Shown piece by piece: positions 50,223 to 61,810 of a stretch of DNA of 64,000 bases (position 1 is the stretch's first letter; each line of letters begins with the position of its first letter). The stretch lies in assembly GCA_030386875.1 (NCBI GenBank), contig CM059578.1:24909009-24973008 (forward strand). Direction: 5' to 3'. A model generated the notes under the pieces. It ran no database searches and was not told the DNA's origin. It worked only from the letters and a program-made list of their open reading frames with translations. Both the position numbers and the translations under genes were made by a program. The stretch is from Morinoia aosen (taxonomy: Eukaryota; Arthropoda; Malacostraca; Amphipoda; Talitridae).

Positions 50223-51912
50223 TTCCCAAAATGGAGAGTTTATTTCTTGGGCCTTCAACTTAGCGCGATAGCGCGGTGTGTATATATTCGTTTACCGATT
50301 TGTGATGCACAGTTAAGAGACTTTGATTGCTAGCCCTATAATTAATTGTTAATGATAAGTGTTTGATTACGATTTTTGGACCGTAAAGCTTTAGACTTGA
50401 ATTTTGAAAAGTAGGTTATTGGCAAAATAAAGATTTTATGTAATATTTCCCAATTGGCATCGCTGTGACGTCATCATTTCTTCGTGACATCGAATTTCTT
50501 TGGAGTATGTAGGTTGGATATTTGATGAATTGTCGATTAGAACGAAGTGAACTTGTCAACTTCGAAACAGAGTGAAAGTCTAGTGATGCGAACCGATGAA
50601 TAAACCAAAATGTAAGAAATGTTTCGTCACAATATTTCGTGAGGTAAAATTTTGAACAAATTCCAGCAGACCCTATTCCATATAATTGAACGAGAAAATA
50701 TAGCAGCCAGAATGTCTCTGCTGGCGAAATAGTAATGGAACGCATTTTCGTTATTTGACCATTAGGATTTTAAGTGGTTATTATTTAGAATTTGATGGAA
50801 GGATGTTAGCGTACAAAGAGATTTTGAATTCTTGAGGAATAAGGGCAAAGACATAAGAATTAAAGAAGGTAAAATACGTGGGACCGAAATTTGAACTATA
50901 GAACAGGACAGGACACCCTGAATTATTAAAGTTTAGTTGTATGTAGGTGAGTTGGAAGTGTGTGTCGAGTAAGTTAATTCAAGTCATATTTGGAGCAAGA
51001 TAGGTTAATTTCAGTTAGGTTAAAGTAGGTTACGTTAAATCAGGTTTGCTTAGGTGATTTTAGACTATGTTAGTTGAGGTTAGGTGACTTTGCCTTGAGT
51101 TAGGTTGGCTTAGAGTACGTTATATTACTTTAGATAGAGTGTGACACGCAAACTGATTTAAAGATTTGATGAGCTGTAACACATACGTATAGTCAGTGTA
51201 ATACTACGAATGAGAGGGTGCCATCGTTTTGGTTAGGCTGTGATCAGCATGGGAATGGTTTGGTGAATTGATTTTTCACCAGTTTGTTGGTTGTTTAAGA
51301 CATACGTTTAGTCAGTGTAATACTATATGAATGAGGGTATCATCATTTTGGATAGGCTGTGTTTTTCATGTGAATGGTTTAGATAACTAATTTCGCACCA
51401 GTTTGTTGGTGGCAAGGTTAGGTTGATATTACTGTTAGTTTATATGTGAATGATATTGCTTTTGCTAAATGAAATTGTTGTGGTGTTTTCAAGTTCGACA
51501 TAGAGTTTAGAGTGAAAGACGTTGGGTATATATAGTGGTTTGTTTTGTGAGACGATGTTGTCTGTACGTGGGTGGCTTCTGAATTGTGTTGATTTGTTTC
51601 GTAAATTCAGCAATGGTATTAGTGTTGAAAAATGAAATGGTTGTGGTGTTTGAAAGTTAAACATAGAAATTGAAGTAAATAGCATTGCATTTTGATACAT
51701 ATATTATTTTGGCATTTGACACGATGGTGTATCTCATTGCGTGTTGCTTGTGATTTGTGTTGATTTGAAAAGTGTGTGCATGTGCGTGTGTACATAAGTG
51801 TGTGTGCGTGTGTGTTTGATCGTGTGTGCGTGTCTATCATTATTATGATAGTGTTGTACAGAGGAATGTCTGTTTGTGTTGTGCTTAGTGGTGTACAGAG
51901 GAACGTCTGTGT

Positions 51913-51957
51913 GTTCGCCCCTAGCGGGCTGTGCCTGGTTACTTGCGGCGGGCGAAC
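51913..51957 (+). other. R1 core inverted repeat, unit 9
   Basis: Identical to unit 4. Confidence 0.7.
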
Positions 51958-54900
51958 TTTGTAGGTTGCGAGAACACACTAAAAATAGTACCCGTGAAAA
52001 AATCATACCTGGCACCAACATCGAAATGCTTGTCGCCGAAAGGTGGAGCCTCGAGTATTAGAAAAATTCACCCCCTAATTCGCGCAAAACCACACTTCCC
52101 GAGGTCCCAGCGCTTTCAAACTTGGTGAGCGTGTACAAGGGAAAATTCTAAGACATACGGACCCCTTTCCAGGCCCCAAGACCCCATAGGAGACCCCCGA
52201 GAAGTCGAAAACCGACCGAAAATAGGGTCATTTCAAACATGAAGATTTTTTTGATTGCGCCGTCGGAGGAGCTGACTTGGTGGGAGCTGATAGAGAAAAT
52301 GTCGGGCTTTAAGACGGTGTGATCGTTACTTCGAAAAGTATTCGGGAAAATGTTCAATGAATGAAAAACTTTTGGGTAAAAAAACGGCCGTTTTTCAAGT
52401 GGGACTTTGGCTGCCAGTTGCGGCGTTTTCGATGGGCTTTCGCCTTCCAGAATTTGATAGAATGTAGATTGGAGTTTTTTCTAAAATCTATCAAATGTAT
52501 GAAGCGACAAGTGCGATACTTTTCTCAAAATGAGCGATTTAAAAATAGTCCTTTTTGTCTGAAAATTCACTTAAACCAAAGACATTGGAGAACGCTTCGT
52601 TTTACAGGCAAAGTTGTTGAACACTTTTTGCTCGTTTTTTCACGCTACATACAAAATAGTTTTTGTGGAACGATCGCATCAACCGTTCCATATATATATG
52701 GAAAAAACATGTTTTTCACGTCATTTCGACTTTTATTACCCCTCTCACGCCCCCTGCTTTACCCCTGAGGGCTTTTAAGTACTCTGTAGTGATGCGTCTC
52801 GAGAACATCTTTCTATAATGATACCAGTCTCAAAGTCGTAGCTTTTCTATTTTTTGAGATAAATGGAAAAAACATCGAAAGAAATTTCCCCTGGACGCGA
52901 AATGTGCCAGTGAAAAGGTCTTTCAATCTCCGCAGATTTTTTCCACGGATTATTCCAATGAACGCATTGAAGTCTCCACATCGAGATCATGGGTGACAGC
53001 GATGACGTGGCCTAAGCTTGCTTGAGTTGTGAGGGCTGTATAAGGATCTTGAACATCATGACGCTTATGTTTTCATGTTTGTCGAGTTTGATCCCATATA
53101 TTTCGAGTGATTGGTAAAGTTCAAAGTTTCAACCAATTTTTGACCGTTTGAGGCTGTGTTGCAAATTTTTCATAGGTCTACAGTGTTGTTAAAGTTATTA
53201 TAAATTTATTTTGACGTGGAACTCAATACTCGAACTCGGTTCTTTCGCTTATAGATTCGCACAACTTGCAGTGATGACTAGTAAATAATTTTTTTCAAGT
53301 GTTTAAACTGGTTTTACATGGAAATTTATAGAGAACAAATGTGTTTAAAATATTTCATTCACCTTAAGGTAGTATTATTTTAATTTTAACAATTTTTGCA
53401 ATGGAGAATAAATGATGGTTACGCGTTTTATTTTCGCTGCTTGAAGGTCCATGAATTTCAGACACACATTTTCACAGGTATGGCGACTTTGAATTGCAAT
53501 ATAGTAATGAGGTTTAGTATTTGAGACTTAAATTTTCAGCTTCTTATAAGAATTGTATTATAATTATCCAGTTGAAGTAATACAAATTGATATAAATCGC
53601 AAATCAAACGTTGCGTAAAGGCGTAAATATTGCTCTTGATGCGTTTTTGACCAGAAATGATGCTCATTCGTTCGAGGTGCTCATTTCAGTTCGACTTTAT
53701 TTATTTTTTATGACGTATTATATGTTTTCCTCTCTCTCCATCACGTTACAAATCACAAGTTCAATCTAGTGTTTTACCTTAAGGTGTCAGCATAATCGAC
53801 CTTACTTCGTAGTATGAGTTCAAATATGCAAAGCGAGTAGTTTTCGACGCCCAAAATTCCGCATCTACTGTGTTGGTGTTCTTGAGAGCAATTATATAGC
53901 AAACCGATACTATTTCGACATCGCGAATTGTGTCATCGCAAAAGAAGGCGTATTCGTAAAAGTTGGTAAATGAACGATAATTCGAAGGTAATACACTTGA
54001 AATCAGTCATCTCTTTTGAGATGTAGCGGTTAAATTATTTTCGTTCGATACGGCTATTTGTGCTTATTTGTGTAATATGAGCCCAAATATGCAAATTGAG
54101 TATTTTGAGATGAAAATAATTCAAGAAATACGGACTTGGGCTTATTGAGAGCAATTTTCTTCGAGCCCTTTATTATTTCGACATCAAAATTTCCGTCCAA
54201 TGATATTCATTGATGACAAAAAGAAAGCGCATTCGTGAATTTTTTGTAATTGCAAATAAATTCCAAGGTATTGAATTTCTAATTCTTCATTTGTGGAGAT
54301 GTAAGGATTGAATTGTTCAAATACGGCATATATATTTTTTTGCCGACTTGTGTTGTGATTGCAATGGGTTATTTAGACGTTAGAAATTTGAAATTGGAAG
54401 AAATCTTAGGTCAAGCACTTGCCTTTCAATTGCGTAAAGAAAAAAAGCTCGTTGAAGAATGAATCTGTCGTGACTGAGGGTCAAACTCAATGAACATGGT
54501 TCCTGTCGGCATATACATGCTTCCATTGAGCGAGGCATTTTCTAAGAAGGGTAGTTTAAGTGAATACATGTCTCCTTAATTTTTGTAGGATTGGAAAAGG
54601 AAATTGAAGGATCTTTAGGACCAGGGACTCGTTGATTGTACACGAAGAATTCAATCCCCAATAATAATAATAATAATAATACAAACTCCTCGTTTGAAAG
54701 CCTCAAAATCACTATCTTGGCATGCGTAGGTTCCAGTAAATCCTCGTTAAAGTGGGTGTAGAATATTTAGGGTCGCCAAAAGAGTGTTAAAATGTAATGA
54801 ATGTGTGTCTCTGATGTCGACTAAATTTGTAGAGGTTATGCGTGTTTGAAGTGTGCTATTTATGAAATGTGAAATGCTATAAGTTAAATATTTGTGAACA

Positions 54901-55608
54901 TATGTATACGATCGTTCTGAATAAGCCTTAGTATTTCGGAAATGTAAATACTCGGCAAATGTTTATATGCGGTTTAATTCATGAAGTTTCAAGATATTGA
55001 GAGACTTAATTTTGTGCTAAAATGAAGTGCCATTGAAGATGTGTTGTTTGGTGTGTGAATGAAATGATCGTTGTGAATACATGTGAAGTATGCTTATTGG
55101 TAACATTTCACGTTTTCTTAGTTTGTCCAACAGAAAACGTTTAGGAAAATTTTTGTAACGAATACTCCTTCATGTGAATGAGTTTGGTAAATATAGACAT
55201 GAGTGGAATATTTGACAACAAACTACTTGGTGTGCACAATGGAAACTGTGAAATTCATGTTTCAATGGTATCCGTATGTAAAGTTAGTGAAATGAGTTGA
55301 AAATATTCTTGCCCCTTCAAAGTTGAGAAATATGAAGGATTTGATGTGAAATGTGTCTTTTCAACTTGAAAAAAGTATGTAATACATTGCCTGTAGTTTG
55401 TGTGCCATTTTTGTGTACGAATGTTGATACTTCATATTGTGAATGGAAAGTAACAGCCATAAGTGTTAAAGAAATAGATTTTCTGAACATACATATGAGG
55501 TTTATCAGTGCACCAAGACAAATCATGTCTGTGCTGTTGAAAGGTAGAAGTGACATTTGAATGGGAAGAAAGGATTGAACATTGGAATTAAATATTTGAA
55601 ATGTTAGT
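51913..55608 (+). repeat. R1 unit 9, chimeric with diverged 3' half
   Basis: Partner of unit 4 at an offset of 36,063 bp and close to it throughout, including the switch to the old lineage after about 54,010 and the internal 0.27-kb duplication (53,806-54,355). The chimera therefore formed before the 36-kb duplication. The 135-codon frame is at 52,361-52,768. The 3' boundary is taken at the start of the 0.33-kb repeats. Confidence 0.82.
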
Positions 55609-56265
55609 GTTGATATTGTAGTAGAAAGGCTAGTATTTGTCACTCATATGAATTTTAGGAAATGAACAATAATTTCGTAGAGGCTATAGAGAAGGGTGAT
55701 GTAAATGTTTTTGGGTAAATGTTTAGGAGAGGGCCATTAAAGATTTCCCTTTTTCGGTGCCTAAACATAGCACATTAGATGCAAATAAGCAATTTTGCAT
55801 CTGTGTACTTTTTGTCAGAAATGAACATTCAAAGAGTTATAGCGGTATGTTCATATTTGCGTTTTAAGACCCCCGCGGAGCCTGAACCAATAGGGAGAAA
55901 TGATTGAACATTGGAATTAAATATTTGAAATGTTAGTGTTGATAATGTAGCAAAAATGAAAGTATTTGTCACTGATATGAATAATATGAAATGAACACTA
56001 ATTGCGTAGAAGCTGTAGAGAAGGGGGATTGAAAAGTTTTTGGGTAAATGTTGAGGAGAGGAGCATTATAGATATCCATTTTTCAGAGCCTAAACATAGC
56101 ACATTAGATGTAAATAAAGAATTTTGCATCTGTGCACTATTTGTCGGAAATGAATATTCAAAGAGTTATAGCGGTATGTTCATATTTTCGTTTTCAGACC
56201 CCTTGGAGCGTGAACCAATAGGGAGAAATGATTGAACATTGGAATTAAATATTTAAAATGTTAGT
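55609..56265 (+). repeat. 0.33-kb tandem repeats ahead of R2 (two extra copies)
   Basis: Units begin at GTTGAT(A/T)(A/T)TGTAG at 55,609, 55,938 and 56,266 (periods 329 and 328 bp). Each holds only the left arm of foldback F1, ends at GAGC(C/G)TGAACCAATAGGGAG, and leads into ATTGAACATTGGAATTAAAT again. The third copy is the start of the complete R2 unit. The 36-kb partner region (near 19,553) has one copy. Confidence 0.88.
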
Positions 56266-56399
56266 GTTGATAATGTAGTAAAAATGATAGTATTTGTGAC
56301 TCATATGAATATTATGAAATGAACAATAATTGCGTAGAAGCTGTAGAGAAGGGGGATTGAAATGTTTTTGGGTAAATGTTTAGGAGAAGGCCATTAAAG

Positions 56400-56868
56400 A
56401 TTTCCCTTTTGGGTGCCTAAACATAGCACATTAGATGTAAATAAAGAATTTTGCATCTGTGCACTTTTTGTCGTAAATGAATATTCAAGGAGTTATAGCG
56501 GTATGTTCATATTTGTGTTTTTGGACCCCGCGCAGCCTCAACCCGCATTGAGGATCCATGAGTGAATAACACAATGATGGTTATCATCCAAATGTATTAG
56601 GTAAAAAATTCTTGATGTGGGTTTAGCCCTTGCAGGGTTGGCACATGCACCGACTCGATCATTCGAGCTCATCGAAAGGGAGAGTTCATTGTATTGTTAT
56701 GCCATCCAACGCGCTCGATGAGTTACTTCCTGCTTCAAACTCTAGAGTTGCGGGAACTGATTTACCGCTAGAACTCGTGAAATATTCATTTCCGGCGGAA
56801 AGTGCGTAGACAAAAAATGTTCATTTATATGTAATTATCTACGTTTATGCTAAAAAAATAGGCAAATC
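56400..56868. mobile_element. F1 foldback element, R2 unit 1
   Basis: Left arm GGTGCCTAAACATAGCACAT; right arm end CGTTTATGCTAAAAAAATAG. Inner motifs AGTTATAGCGGTA and TTACCGCTAGAACTC face each other. Confidence 0.62.
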
Positions 56869-56964
56869 GATGATGTTCTTCTAGTCAACATTAACCATGT
56901 TTTTGTGGAGATAGTGAAATTATAGATTTGGTATTTGTAAAGAAGAGGAAAATAGTTGATTTTT

Positions 56965-57475
56965 TGATTTTTGCTGCCTAAACATAGGTAATTAGATCAA
57001 GATGAACAATTGTTTTCAATGTACTTTCCATCGCAAGTGAGTATTTAATGAGTTATAGCGGTATGTTGATTTTCGTCGTGTATGATTAGGCGACCCTGCG
57101 GAGCGTGAACCCACTTCCAGGATGTTTGAGTGAATAACACTCCAAAGATATTTGCGCAAGAGAGGTAGTGTATACCTAAATCAGGGGGAACATTGATTTT
57201 TTGGGTGCCTGAGTATTTAGCGAGCTATATCGGTTGACGGCATTATCGATGGGTCGACCAACTATTACTTGACTGTTGGGAGGGAGAGTCCATCAGTGGT
57301 CCCCATGTTGCAGTGTCAATTTAGGATCTTACCTATTTTTTCCCAAGCTTGCATCAATAGAATTGCTATGAGTTACCGCTATAACTTGTGAAATATTCAT
57401 TTGCCCCGGAAAGTGCATGGAAGAAAAATGGTTTCTTTACTTCTACTGAACTATGTTAAGGCAGCAAAAAATGGA
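56965..57475. mobile_element. F2 foldback element, R2 unit 1
   Basis: Ends TTGCTGCCTAAACATAGG and CTATGTTAAGGCAGCAAAA are near-perfect inverted repeats. Inner motifs AGTTATAGCGGTA and TTACCGCTATAACT. Confidence 0.65.
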
Positions 57476-57873
57476 AAAATTTTTTTTTTCTCTTCTTGAC
57501 ATTGACCAAAAATGAAGATTGTTTCTCTTTAGAAATAGCTTCAATGATAGGTATGTAATTTTTTCAGTGAATGTGTGTAAGTTTTATTCTATTGAGATAG
57601 AATATTAAATTATGAATCCTTTTCATTAAACTCAGTAGTGAAATGGATTCATTAAGAAAGCATTTTGAAGTGTTTAAATGTAGTGAAGTGTTGAAACAAA
57701 TGTGTAAATGAATAGTCTTACATAGTTGGAATAGTTTGGGTCTTCAGTTTGACATTAGGTAGACTTGATTGATGTTGAATGAGTATATGTAGGCAATGTT
57801 TTGTTAGTGACTTGATATACTTTCATGTTGTGTTTTTCTCTTGGATGTAGAAATGTCAGATTTTTCTCATTAT

Positions 57874-58422
57874 TTTCGGTCAATGTTGAATATAATGTTG
57901 TCAACGAATTTCATAATTTCGTAGGTATAGAAAGGTAATATAGTCAATTTTAAGACGTTTTACATGAATGGCAATATGCCCGCAAATGCTTAGTTTAGGA
58001 GATATAGGATAAATAATGCCAGGAAAGAATAGCATTAACGGCAGTTTCGAAATGGCTGTTCCGGCGTTTTGCGGACGCGGACCACGCCAATTTTTTTTGG
58101 CGGGAGTCATCGGCCTTGGTATGGTTGAGTTAAATTAAGATATATTAGGCTTACTTAGGTTAGGATCCTTAACTAAATGAACTTTACCAAACCTAACCTT
58201 ACCTATCGTTACGTCAGAACCGGATTTCTGCTTATTTACCTCTCCGTTTGTTCAATTTTATAAACGACGTTCCTATAACTTCAAAGTTAAATATCTCCAA
58301 AAATAAGCATTTGCGGGCACATTGTCATTCGTGTAAAACGTCTTAAAATCGACTATATTACCTATCTATACCTACGAAATTATGAAATTTGTTGACAACA
58401 TTATATTCAATATTGACCGAAA
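57874..58422. mobile_element. Long-TIR MITE at R2 junction, copy 1 (549 bp)
   Basis: Terminal inverted repeats of about 133 bp, roughly 90% identical by eye: TTTCGGTCAATGTTGAATAT at the left and the reverse complement of TTTCGGTCAATATTGAATAT at the right. The centre has GGCGTTTTGCGGACGCGGAC and a GGTTAGG/CCTAACC pair. There is no transposase, and no clear target duplication (CATTATT/CTTTATT is the nearest candidate and fails at copy 2). Superfamily not assigned. Confidence 0.85.
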
Positions 58423-58567
58423 CTTTATTGATGTTGATAATGTAGTAGAAATAAAGTTATTTGTTACTTACATGAACAAATGGAAATGAACAATAATTGT
58501 GTACTAGGCAATACAGAATTGTGATTAAAATGTTTTTGGGTCAAGGTTTAGGAGAGGACCATTACAG

Positions 58568-59036
58568 ATTTCCCCCTTTCGGTGCCTAAACATAGCTCAT
58601 TATATGTAAATAAACAAATTTGCACCTGTGGACTTTTTGTCGGAAATGAATATTCAAGGAGTTATAGCGGTATGTTCATATTTGTGTTTACGGACCCCGC
58701 GCAGCCTTAACCCGCATTGAGGATCCATGATTGAATAACACAATGATGGTTATCATCCAAATTTATTAGGTAAAAGATTCTTGATGTGGGTTTAGCCCTT
58801 GCAGGGTTGGCACATGCACCGACTCGATCATTCGAGCTCATCGAAAGGGAGAGTTCATTGTTGTGTTATGCCATCCGACGCGCTCGATGAGTTACTTCCT
58901 GCTTGAAAGTCTTTAGTTGCGGGAACTGATTTACCGCTAGAACTCGTGCAATATTCATTTCCGGCGGAACGTGCGTAGACAAAAAATGTTCATTTATATG
59001 TAATTATCTATGTTTATGCTAAAAAATAGGGAAATC
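58568..59036. mobile_element. F1 foldback element, R2 unit 2
   Basis: Same structure as the copy in R2 unit 1, with scattered single-base differences (for example CGTGCAATATTCAT in the right arm). Confidence 0.6.
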
Positions 59037-59133
59037 GATGATGTTCTTCGAGTCAACATGAACCATGTTTTTGTAGAGATAGTGAAATTATAGATTTTGT
59101 ATTTGTAGAGAAGAGGAAAATAGTTGATTTTTT

Positions 59134-59643
59134 GATTTTTGCTGCCTAAACATAGGTAATTAGATCAAGATGAGCAATTGTTTTCAATGTACTTTCCATC
59201 GCAAATGAGTATTTAATGAGTTATAGCGGTATGTTGATTTTGGTCGTGTATGATTAGGCGACCCTGCGGAGCGTGAATCCACTTCCAGGATGTTTGAGTG
59301 AATAACACTCCAAAGATATTTGCGCAAGAGAGGTAGTGTATACCTAAATCAGGGGGAACATTGATTTTTTGGGTGCCTGAGTATTTAGCGAGGTATATCG
59401 GTTGACGCCATTATCGATGGGTCGACCAACTATTACTTGACTGTTGGGAGGGAGAGTCCATCAGTGTTCCCTCATGTTGCAGTGTCAATTTAGGATCTTA
59501 CCTATTTTTTCCCAAGCTTGCATCAATAGAATTGCTGTGAGTTACCGCTATACCTCGTGAAATATTCATTTGCCCCGGAAAGTGCATGGAAGAAAAATGG
59601 TTTCTTTACTTCTAATGAACTATGTTAAGGCAGCAAAAAAATG
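59134..59643. mobile_element. F2 foldback element, R2 unit 2
   Basis: Ends at GCTGCCTAAACATAGG and CTATGTTAAGGCAGC. The two inner motifs facing each other are retained. Confidence 0.62.
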
Positions 59644-60042
59644 AAAATGTATTTGGTTCACTTCTTGACATTGACCAAAAATGAAGATTGTTTCTCTTTA
59701 GAAATAGCTTCGATGATAGGTATGTAATATTTTCAGTGAATGTGTGTAAGTTTTATTCTATTGAGATAGAATATTAAATTATGAATCCTTTTCATTAAAC
59801 TTAGTAGTGAAATGGATTCAGTAAGAAAGCATTTTGAAGTATTTAAATGTATTGAAGTGTTGAAAGAAATGTGTAAATGAATAGTCCTACATAGTTGGAA
59901 TAGTTGGGGTGTTCAGTTTGACATTAGGTAGACTTGATTGATGTTGAATGAGTATATGTAGGAAATGTTTTGTTAGTGACTTGATTTACTTTCATGTTGT
60001 GTTTTTCTCTTGGATGTAGAAATGTCAGATTTTTCTCATTAT

Positions 60043-60590
60043 TTTCGGTCAATATTGAATATAATGTTGTCAACGAATTTCATAATTTCGTAGGTATAGA
60101 TAGGTAATATAGTAAATTTTAAGACGTTTTACATGAATGACAATATGCCCGGAAATGCTTAGTTTACGAGATATAGGATAAATAACGCCAGGAAAGAATA
60201 GCATTAACGGCAGTTTCGATATGGCTCTTCCGGCGTTTTGCGGACGCGGACCACGCCAAGTTTTTTTGCGGGAGTCATCGGCCTCGGTATGGTTGAGTTA
60301 AATTAAGATATATTAGGCTTACTTAGGGTAGGATCCTTAACTACATTAACTTGACCAAACCTAACCTTACCTATCGTTACGTCAGAACCGGATTTCTGCT
60401 TATTTACCTCTCCGTTTGTTCAATTTTATAAACGACGTTCCTATAACTTCAAAGTTAAATATCTCCAAAAATAGGCATTTGCGGGCACATTGTCATTCGT
60501 GTAAAACGTCTTAAAATCGACTATATTACCTATCTATACCTCCGAAATTATGAAATTTGTTGACAACATTATATTCAATATTGACCGAAA
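60043..60590. mobile_element. Long-TIR MITE at R2 junction, copy 2 (548 bp)
   Basis: Differs from copy 1 by a small number of substitutions and one or two short length changes, and has the same flanks (TTCTCATTA on the left, GATGTTGATAATG on the right). It was therefore copied as part of the R2 unit rather than inserted independently. Confidence 0.85.
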
Positions 60591-60733
60591 CTTCAGTGAT
60601 GTTGATAATGTAGTAGAAATGAAGTGATTTGTTACTTACATGAACAAATGGAAATGAACAATAATTGTGTACTAGGCAATACAGAATTGTGATTAAAATG
60701 TTTTTGGGTAGAGATTTAGGAGAGGACCATTAC

Positions 60734-61204
60734 AGATTTCCCCCTTTCGGTGCGTAAACATAGCTCATTATATGTAAATAAAGAAATTTGCATCTGTGGA
60801 CTTTTTGTCGGAAATGAATATTCAAGGAGTTATAGCGGTATGTTCATATTTGTGTTTTCGACCCCGCGCAGCCTCAACCCGCATTGAGGATCCATGAGTG
60901 AATAACACAATGATGGTTATCATCCAAATTTATTAGGTAAAAGATTCTTGATGTGGGTTTAGCCCTTGCAGGGTTGGCACATGCACCGACTCGATCATTC
61001 GAGCTCATCGAAAGGGAGAGTTCATTGTAGTGTTATGCCATCCGACGCGCTCGATGAGTTACTTCCTGCTTGAAACTCTAGAGTTGCGGGAACTGATTTA
61101 CCGCTAGAACTCGTGAAATATTCATTTCCGGTGAAACGTGCGTAGACAAAAAATGTTCATTTATATGTAATTATCTATGTTTATGCTAAAAAAGTAGGCA
61201 AATG
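60734..61204. mobile_element. F1 foldback element, R2 unit 3
   Basis: As in R2 unit 1, with GGTGCGTAAACATAG at the left end. Confidence 0.6.
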
Positions 61205-61301
61205 GATGATGTTCTTCTAGTCAACATGAACCATGTTTTTGTAGAGATAGTGAAATTATAGATTTGGTATTTGTAAAGAAAAGGAAAATAGTTGATTTTT
61301 T

Positions 61302-61810
61302 GATTTTCGCTGCCTAAACATAGGTAATTAGATCAAGATGAACAATTGTTTTCAATGTACTTTCCATCGCAAATGAGTATGTAATGAGTTATAGCGGTAT
61401 ATTGATTTTCGTCGTGTATGATTAGGCGACCCTGCGGAGCGTGAACCCACTTCCAGGATGTTTGAGTGAATAACACTCCAAAGATATTTGCGCAAGAGAG
61501 GTAGTGTATACCTAAATCAGGGGGAACATTGATTTTTTGGGTGCCTGAGTATTTAGCGAGGTATATCGGTTGACGCCATTATCGATGGGTCGACCAACTA
61601 TTACTTGACTGTTGGGAGGGAGAGTCCATCAGTGGTCCCTCATGTTGCAGTGTCAATTTAGGATCTTACCTATTTTTTCCCAAGCTTGCATCAATAGAAT
61701 TGCTGTGAGTTACCGCTATAACTCGTGAAATATTCATTTGCCCCGGAAAGTGCATGGAAGAAGAATGGTTTCTTTACTTCTAATGAACTATGTTAAGGCA
61801 GCAAAAAAAT
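61302..61810. mobile_element. F2 foldback element, R2 unit 3
   Basis: As in R2 unit 1; ends CGCTGCCTAAACATAGG and TATGTTAAGGCAGC. Confidence 0.62.

Larger units (their letters stand above)
46836..51912 (+). repeat. R1 unit 8 (5,077 bp, recombinant)
   Basis: About 270 bp longer than average because it contains a 220-bp tandem duplication at 48,134-48,573. Before the junction it matches the unit 1 lineage, and after it the unit 2/7 lineage. Its tail is intermediate: a single 62-bp segment followed by a long TG/CG-rich tract (51,776-51,835). Confidence 0.87.
56266..58432 (+). repeat. R2 unit 1 of triplication (2,167 bp, ends in MITE)
   Basis: Contains F1 at about 56,400-56,868, F2 at about 56,965-57,475, the first ~400 bp of a B unit (TTCTTGACATTGACC about 57,493), and a MITE at 57,874-58,422. 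No gene is visible. Confidence 0.88.
58433..60600 (+). repeat. R2 unit 2 of triplication (2,168 bp, ends in MITE)
   Basis: Almost identical to R2 unit 1. It follows the MITE directly at TGTTGATAATGTAGTAG. F1 is at about 58,568-59,036, F2 at about 59,134-59,643, MITE at 60,043-60,590. Confidence 0.88.

Noticed and set aside
57866-58430. Target-site duplication for the long-TIR MITE (CATTATT / CTTTATT)
   Set aside because: The match has a mismatch at copy 1 and fails at copy 2 (CTTCAGT), and the flanks come from two different places joined by the duplication.
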